Shown here: positions 59,645 to 64,000 of the stretch, one piece after another
How the letters are laid out: the number at the start of each line of letters is the position of its first letter
Numbering within the stretch: the stretch's first letter is position 1
Assembly (NCBI RefSeq): GCF_000423885.1
Contig: NZ_AUIV01000024.1
Coordinates: forward strand, 5,636-69,635
From: Thermomonas fusca DSM 15424
GTDB lineage: Bacteria > Pseudomonadota > Gammaproteobacteria > Xanthomonadales > Xanthomonadaceae
Reading direction: 5' to 3'
Length of the DNA stretch: 64,000 nucleotides
Position numbers and translations under genes: made by a program
The notes under the pieces: model-generated
The model's database searches: none
Seen by the model: the letters and a program-made list of their open reading frames with translations, nothing else
Told to the model about the DNA's origin: nothing

Positions 59645-61531
59645 TCACTCACCCAACATCGGCGGCAGCGGGCAATGCAGCACGCCGCAGATCGTGCGCA
59701 GCAGTTCGGCTTCGGCCACGCTGATGCGGCCGTCACTGCTGATCGCATCGGTGACCGCCTCCACCATCGCCTGCTTGGCCAGCGGATCCAGCGCGTCCAG
59801 CGGCTCCCACACGGCGTCCAGCGCCAGCACGCCTGCCGCGGGTGGCGCGTAGGCCAGATGGTCGCGCGGCAGCACGCGCTGCAGGCCGGTCAGGTAGGCC
59901 AGTCTGGCCTTGGCCGGATCGGTATGGCCGGCCTGCGCCACCACCGCCAGCAGGGTAGCGAATTCATTGCGCACGCTGCCGGGCTTGCGCCGGCCGAAGC
60001 GGGCGTAGCGGCCCGGGTCCAGCGATTCGCGCACCTGCACATTCAGCAGCCGCGCCAGGCAGTACTCGAACAGCGACACTTCGCCGTCGGCATCGATCAC
60101 CGCCTGCACGGCGTCGAGGAATTGCTCCAGCTGCGGACGCGGCCGCAGCCTCAGCACCGGGAAAGCCAGCGCCGCCAGCGGCAGGCGCAGCGCCGGGTGC
60201 AGGTCGGCGGTGAGCTGCTGGTGGATGCGCAGGGCGTGGTCGGCAGCCACCTCGCCCAGCCGCGCGGCGATCACCTTGCGCTGCGCGTCCAGCACATCGT
60301 CGGCTTCCGCCAGCAGCAGCGCCAACAGCAGCGGCATCACCGCCTCGCGACCGCGGGCCAGATCGCGCAGCGCTTCGGGAACGGCATCGACGATGGCATC
60401 GGCGCGGCGGTAGTCGTCGGACGCCGGCGTGGCCACCTGCGCGGCTACCCGCGGCGGCGATACCCGCATCTGCTCGCGCGCACCCGGCAGTGGCTTTGCG
60501 CCAGCTTCGGCCAGGCCCAACGCAAGGTCTTCCTGCAAGCCGTCCGGCGGCACTGCCCGCCATTCGGCGCGCAGCCGCTCCAGCTGTTCGTCGCGAAACC
60601 CCGGCTCCAGCGCGCGGATGCGTTCCAGCAGCGGCGGATGGGTGGCGAACAGGCTGGAAAAACCCACCCCGTCGCCGAACAGCATGTGGCTGACCTCTTC
60701 GGCGTCGCCGCGGTGGCTGAGCCGCGAGCCCTCGTCCACCCCGGCGATCTTCTTCAGCGCCCCGGCCAGGCCCGCGGTCTGGCGGGTGAACTGGACCGCG
60801 CTGGCGTCGGCCAGCCGCTCGCGCGAGCGGCTGACGCCTGCCTTGATCAGCCGGCCGAAGAACAGACCCACGTAGCCGATCACCATCGCCACCAGCGCGG
60901 CCACCAGCAGGGCACCGGCGTTCCTGTTGCGGCTGCCACCGAAGCGGCCGTATTCCAGCACCTTGCGGCCGATCAGGCCGATCATCAGGATCCCGAACAG
61001 CACCCCGATCAGGCGCACGTTTAGCCGCATGTCGCCGTTGAGGATGTGGCTGAACTCGTGCGCAATCACGCCCTGCAGCTCGTCGCGATTGAGCCGCTCC
61101 AGGGTGCCGCGGGTCACCGCTACCACCGCATCGGACGGGCTGAAACCGGCGGCGAAGGCATTGATGGCCGCCTCCTCCTCCAGCACGTACAGCTTGGGCA
61201 CCGGCACGCCGGAGGCGATGGCGATTTCCTCCACCACGTTGCGCAGCCGCCGCAATGACAGGTCGGTAGTGTCCGCCGGCACCAGCGTGCCGCCCATCTG
61301 CTGCGCCACCGCCTCGCCGCCACCGCCCAGGCTGGCGATGCGGTAGAGCGATCCGAACAGGATGGTCAGCAGGGTGATGCCGCTGGTGAACGCCAGCATC
61401 CGCCACGACGGCGCCACCAGCCAAGCCGCCAGGTCGACGGCCGCCACGATCCCGAGCACCGCCAGCACGAACAGGACAACCAGCCGCGTCGAGGCGCGGC
61501 GCGCGGCGGCCTGGTGTTCGAAGAAATTCAT
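59645..61531 (-). CDS. M48 family membrane metalloprotease with C-terminal TerB-like extension
   Basis: The 628-residue protein has two N-terminal membrane helices (LVVLFVLAVLGIVAAVDLAA, RMLAFTSGITLLTILFGSLY), an M48 protease domain with the zinc motif HEFSHILNGD, more membrane helices (LIGVLFGILMIGLIG, LLVAALVAMVIGYVGLFFG) and the third ligand region SRERLADASAVQF. The C-terminal half (about 330-628) is a soluble, helical extension with acidic DADGEVSLFEYCLARLL and SSDGRISVAEAELLRTICG segments, like TerB/EF-hand-type folds. It is paired with lemA immediately upstream, a widespread arrangement of unknown function in membrane stress. Confidence 0.9.
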   Translation of the reverse strand: MNFFEHQAAARRASTRLVVLFVLAVLGIVAAVDLAAWLVAPSWRMLAFTSGITLLTILFGSLYRIASLGGGGEAVAQQMGGTLVPADTTDLSLRRLRNVVEEIAIASGVPVPKLYVLEEEAAINAFAAGFSPSDAVVAVTRGTLERLNRDELQGVIAHEFSHILNGDMRLNVRLIGVLFGILMIGLIGRKVLEYGRFGGSRNRNAGALLVAALVAMVIGYVGLFFGRLIKAGVSRSRERLADASAVQFTRQTAGLAGALKKIAGVDEGSRLSHRGDAEEVSHMLFGDGVGFSSLFATHPPLLERIRALEPGFRDEQLERLRAEWRAVPPDGLQEDLALGLAEAGAKPLPGAREQMRVSPPRVAAQVATPASDDYRRADAIVDAVPEALRDLARGREAVMPLLLALLLAEADDVLDAQRKVIAARLGEVAADHALRIHQQLTADLHPALRLPLAALAFPVLRLRPRPQLEQFLDAVQAVIDADGEVSLFEYCLARLLNVQVRESLDPGRYARFGRRKPGSVRNEFATLLAVVAQAGHTDPAKARLAYLTGLQRVLPRDHLAYAPPAAGVLALDAVWEPLDALDPLAKQAMVEAVTDAISSDGRISVAEAELLRTICGVLHCPLPPMLGE

Positions 61532-61566
61532 GGTGGGAGGGCGTCCATCATCCGGCCCGGGACTGC

Positions 61567-61591
61567 GTTCTCCCCGCGCCGCGGGGAGAAC
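61567..61591 (-). promoter_or_regulatory. Intercistronic hairpin between lemA and the M48 gene
   Basis: GTTCTCCCCGC and GCGGGGAGAAC form a perfect 11-bp stem with a three-base loop in the 72-base gap between the two cistrons. It lacks a T-run. It may attenuate the downstream protease gene or protect the lemA message. Confidence 0.55.
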
Positions 61592-61603
61592 AGGCGGATG
61601 CGA

Positions 61604-62212
61604 TCAGAACTGCACCTTCGGCGCTTCCCGTACCTGCGCCTGCTTGTCGGCCGCGATCTCCAGCAGGGTGGCCGGCTGGAAGCCGAACATGCCGGCGAAC
61701 ACGCTGTTCGGGAACACTTCGCGCTTGTTGTTGTAGGCCATCGCCATGTCGTTGAATGCCTGCCGCGCGAACGCGACCTTGTTCTCGGTGCTGGTCAGCT
61801 CCTCGGTGAGCTGCATCATGTTCTGGTTGGCCTTGAGGTCCGGATAGGCCTCGGCCACCGCCAGCAGGCGGCCCAACCCGGCATTGAGCTGGCCCTGCGC
61901 GGCGGCGAGCTGCGCCATCGCGGCGGGATCGCCGGGGCTGGCCTTGGCCGCGGCCAGACCGGACTGCGCGGCCGAGCGCGCGGCGATCACCGCCTCCAGC
62001 GTCTCGCGCTCATGCGCCATGTATTTCTTCGCCACTTCGACCAGATTGGGGATCAGGTCGAAGCGCCGCTGCAGCTGCACGTCGATCTGCGCGAAGGCGT
62101 TCTTGAACGCGTTGCGCGCGGTCACCAGGCCGTTGTAGATGCCGACCGCCCAAAGCAGGACTGCAACCACGACCGCCGCGACAATCGCCAGGAAAATCAA
62201 AAAGCTACCCAT
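61604..62212 (-). CDS. lemA: LemA family protein
   Basis: The 202-residue protein has an N-terminal membrane helix (LIFLAIVAAVVVAVLLWAVG) followed by the LemA helical bundle: YNGLVTARNAFKNAFAQIDV, QLQRRFDLIPNLVEVAKKYM, HERETLEAVIAARSAAQSGL, AVAEAYPDLKANQNMMQLTE and TENKVAFARQAFNDMAMAYN. LemA proteins display a helical domain at the membrane and co-occur with M48 proteases, as here. The ATG at 62212 follows GGGGAG at six bases. Function is not established. Confidence 0.93.
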   Translation of the reverse strand: MGSFLIFLAIVAAVVVAVLLWAVGIYNGLVTARNAFKNAFAQIDVQLQRRFDLIPNLVEVAKKYMAHERETLEAVIAARSAAQSGLAAAKASPGDPAAMAQLAAAQGQLNAGLGRLLAVAEAYPDLKANQNMMQLTEELTSTENKVAFARQAFNDMAMAYNNKREVFPNSVFAGMFGFQPATLLEIAADKQAQVREAPKVQF

Positions 62213-62294
62213 TGAAGCTCCCCTCATTCATGCATTCGTGGAAACAGGCGCTAGAATCGACCCGTCGTCGCAGCATACGCAGGGGGCCAAGCCT

Positions 62295-63638
62295 ATGAAA
62301 GAGCGCACCCGGGGATACATCTGGAAGACCGGCCTGATCGCGGCACTGCTGCCGCTGGCAGCGGGTTCCGCCACCCAGGACAGCGTGCCGTCGAGCGGCA
62401 CCGTCGCCCGTACCGCCAGCATGGCAGCAAACCTGCCGCCGGCGCTGCCACTACCGCCAACAAACAGCAACCTGGACATCATGCGTTTCGAGGCGATTGC
62501 CGAAGCGCTGGTCGCCAACGGCCGCATCCCGGGCCTGGCGATGGCGATCGTCAAGGACGGCCGTATCCTCAGCGCGCGCGGCTACGGCATCACCGATACC
62601 CGCGCGCCGCAGCCGGTGGACGCCCACACGGTGTTCCGGCTGGCGTCGCTGTCGAAGTCGTTCGCCGGCACCATGACCGGGATCCTGGTCAACGACGGCA
62701 TGCTGCGCTGGGACAGCCACCTCACCGACTACGTGCCGTCGTTCCGCATGTCGATGCCGGACGCCGCCCAGCAGATCACCGTGGCCGACATCCTCAGCCA
62801 CCGCATGGGGCTGACCCACAACGCCTTCGACCGCGACCTGGAAGGCAATGCGAACTACCACGACCTGACCCTGCGGATGGCCAACGCGCCGATGACCTGC
62901 GCGCCCGGCGATTGCTATGCCTACCAGAACGTGGCGTTCAGCCTGATCGGCGACATCGTGTTCGCCACCACCGGCCAGTTCTACAGCGAGGCGGTGGCAC
63001 GTCGCATCTTCAAGCCTCTGGGCATGAACGATGCCAGCTACGGTCTGGAAGGCATCGAAGCCAGCGCACGCTGGGCGCGCCCGCACGTGCGCGGCCGCGG
63101 CGGCTGGGTGTCGCTGACGCCCAAGCCCACCTACTACCGCGTGGCTCCGGCGGCCGGCGTCAACGCCAGCATCAGCGACATGGCGCAATGGCTGCTGGCG
63201 CATACCGGCCACCGCCCGGAAGTGCTGCCGGCACCACTGCTGGCAACCCTGCACGCACCGCTGGTGACAACGCCCAGCGAGATCCGCGGCGCCTCCTGGC
63301 GGCGCAGCCGGCTGACCACCGCCGGTTACGCGCTGGGCTGGCGCGCCTACAACTATTCGGGCCATCAGGTAGTCTTCCACGGCGGTGCCGTGCAGGGCTA
63401 TCGCGGCGCGATGGCGCTGCTGCCGGAGCAGGACCTGGGCGTGGTGATCCTGTGGAACAGCGAAAGCGGCCTGCCCGGCGGGCTGCTGCCGACCATTCTG
63501 GACAACGCGCTGGGCATGAGCGGCGGCCAATGGCTGGACGATGAGACCATCGACGGCTCCGAAGGCGTGCTCTACGCCGAACGCAACGCCACCCCGTCCG
63601 GCACCAGCGCCTCCGCGTCGAAAGCATCCCCGCCCTGA
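62295..63638 (+). CDS. Class C beta-lactamase-like serine hydrolase
   Basis: The 447-residue exported protein has a signal peptide (TGLIAALLPLAAGSA) and a beta-lactamase/DD-peptidase-like domain. The nucleophile motif SxxK is in RLASLSKSFAG, YxN is in YAYQNVAFSLIG, and the third motif is HGGAVQGY. Such proteins include esterases, D-amino peptidases and true AmpC enzymes; the HGG in place of KTG favours an esterase or peptidase over a drug-resistance enzyme. The last ~40 residues are low-complexity Ser/Ala. A TAGAAT hexamer lies 38 bases before the ATG. Confidence 0.9.
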   Translation: MKERTRGYIWKTGLIAALLPLAAGSATQDSVPSSGTVARTASMAANLPPALPLPPTNSNLDIMRFEAIAEALVANGRIPGLAMAIVKDGRILSARGYGITDTRAPQPVDAHTVFRLASLSKSFAGTMTGILVNDGMLRWDSHLTDYVPSFRMSMPDAAQQITVADILSHRMGLTHNAFDRDLEGNANYHDLTLRMANAPMTCAPGDCYAYQNVAFSLIGDIVFATTGQFYSEAVARRIFKPLGMNDASYGLEGIEASARWARPHVRGRGGWVSLTPKPTYYRVAPAAGVNASISDMAQWLLAHTGHRPEVLPAPLLATLHAPLVTTPSEIRGASWRRSRLTTAGYALGWRAYNYSGHQVVFHGGAVQGYRGAMALLPEQDLGVVILWNSESGLPGGLLPTILDNALGMSGGQWLDDETIDGSEGVLYAERNATPSGTSASASKASPP

Positions 63639-63698
63639 TCCGCGCCTGACCGCGCACAAAAAAGAAGGCGCTGTTCGCGTTGTTTGTGGACATGGAGG

Positions 63699-64000
63699 TC
63701 ATGTCATCGCCAACCTGAGCAATGACGCGGGTCCTGCGCCGACTTGGGCATTCCGCTCCAGTGCCCGGAACCACCCCAGGTAGTTCGGCAGATAGGACGT
63801 CGCCACGCCCCGGAATCGGGCCATCCAGCCCTTCAGTCGGCTGTGGTGCGCATTGACATTCTGGACATGCCACGCACCTCGCTTGCGCTCGCCGCGCAAG
63901 GTGTTCAGGGCGTGGTGCTCAATTCCCAGATCCCTTGCCGCACTTGCCAACATGGCGCTGCCGTCGGTGCACAGCACCGCATCCGACGCGATGGCGGTCG
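63699..64000 (-). CDS. IS1595-family (ISXO2-like) transposase, C-terminal part, cut by the right edge
   Basis: About 100 residues in a frame open to the window edge match the end of IS1595/ISXO2-like DDE transposases: LCTDGSAMLASAARDLGIEH, HALNTLRGERKRGAWHVQNV, NAHHSRLKGWMARFRGVATS and YLPNYLGWFRALE. The TDGS Asp and the HVQNVNAHHSRLK segment are typical catalytic landmarks. The rest of the gene and the IS left end lie beyond position 64000; the nearer end should fall in 63640-63698 but no clear inverted repeat can be confirmed. Whether the element is intact is unknown. Confidence 0.85.
   Translation of the reverse strand, partial: TAIASDAVLCTDGSAMLASAARDLGIEHHALNTLRGERKRGAWHVQNVNAHHSRLKGWMARFRGVATSYLPNYLGWFRALERNAQVGAGPASLLRLAMT

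Noticed and set aside
62295..63638. A true AmpC antibiotic-resistance gene
   Set aside because: The third motif is HGG rather than KTG and the protein is longer than AmpC, which fits the wider esterase/peptidase group better.
63640..63698. Terminal inverted repeat of the IS1595-family element
   Set aside because: Only one end lies in the window, so no pair can be matched.

Overview
The window is GC-rich, compact chromosomal DNA of a gammaproteobacterium, most likely a member of the Xanthomonadaceae/Lysobacteraceae (Lysobacter, Luteimonas, Thermomonas or a relative). Support for this: a SAM-I riboswitch ahead of a metX-metB-hom operon, Oar-like TonB-dependent receptors next to TPR-sulfotransferases, propeller-type sensor kinases and cyclases, and GTP-type PEP carboxykinase. 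Only the first ~7.2 kb differs clearly, with lower GC and more AT-rich codons.

Region 1 (1-7215) is the recombinase end of a mobile element of the Gamma-Mobile-Trio (GMT) type. It carries the co-directional operon gmtY-gmtZ-gmtX and then, towards the left edge, candidate cargo: a BPSL0761-family protein, an SseB-domain protein and the tail of another ORF. Its right end lies inside a gene for a cobalamin-type (BtuF-like) substrate-binding protein. That gene was cut after its conserved E-E-W-D-E-P segment, and its 3' half should lie beyond the left edge. The element end has a short direct repeat and several palindromes.

Region 2 (7.2-18 kb) is core metabolism: pdxH, dodecin, a fused shikimate kinase/3-dehydroquinate synthase (aroKB), a VOC protein, a WGR-domain protein, hemE, a large hybrid sensor kinase, a YceI-cytochrome b561-YceI cluster and a small glutaredoxin. 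Region 3 (18-25 kb) holds sdaA and two c-di-GMP enzymes, a propeller-GGDEF protein and a MASE1-GGDEF-EAL protein. Region 4 (24.8-28.5 kb) is the minus-strand methionine operon metX-metB-hom. It is preceded by a consensus -35 box, a palindromic candidate operator, a complete SAM-I aptamer and a hairpin that hides the metX Shine-Dalgarno. Region 5 (28.6-39.5 kb) has an M23 peptidase, an HDOD protein with a degenerate receiver, prfC, a CBS-domain protein, a glycosyltransferase, mtgA, hslO, an exported barrel-like protein, and an ECF sigma/putative anti-sigma/DUF4097 operon.

Region 6 (39.6-50.7 kb) has two paralogous Oar-like TonB receptors flanking two TPR-sulfotransferases. A complete 1,240-bp IS3-family insertion, with 3-bp target duplication and 28-bp inverted repeats, sits in the 5' leader of one receptor, between its promoter and its start codon. 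Region 7 (50.8-64 kb) is pckG, a TetR regulator divergent from fadE with an operator over the fadE -10 box, a hotdog thioesterase-like protein, an ATP/ADP-antiporter-like carrier, a GMC oxidoreductase, the M48 protease/LemA pair, a class C beta-lactamase-like hydrolase, and a partial IS1595-family transposase running off the right edge.

Across the host part, several genes have a -10-like hexamer exactly six bases before the ATG and no Shine-Dalgarno, which points to leaderless transcription. No tRNA, rRNA or CRISPR array was seen.
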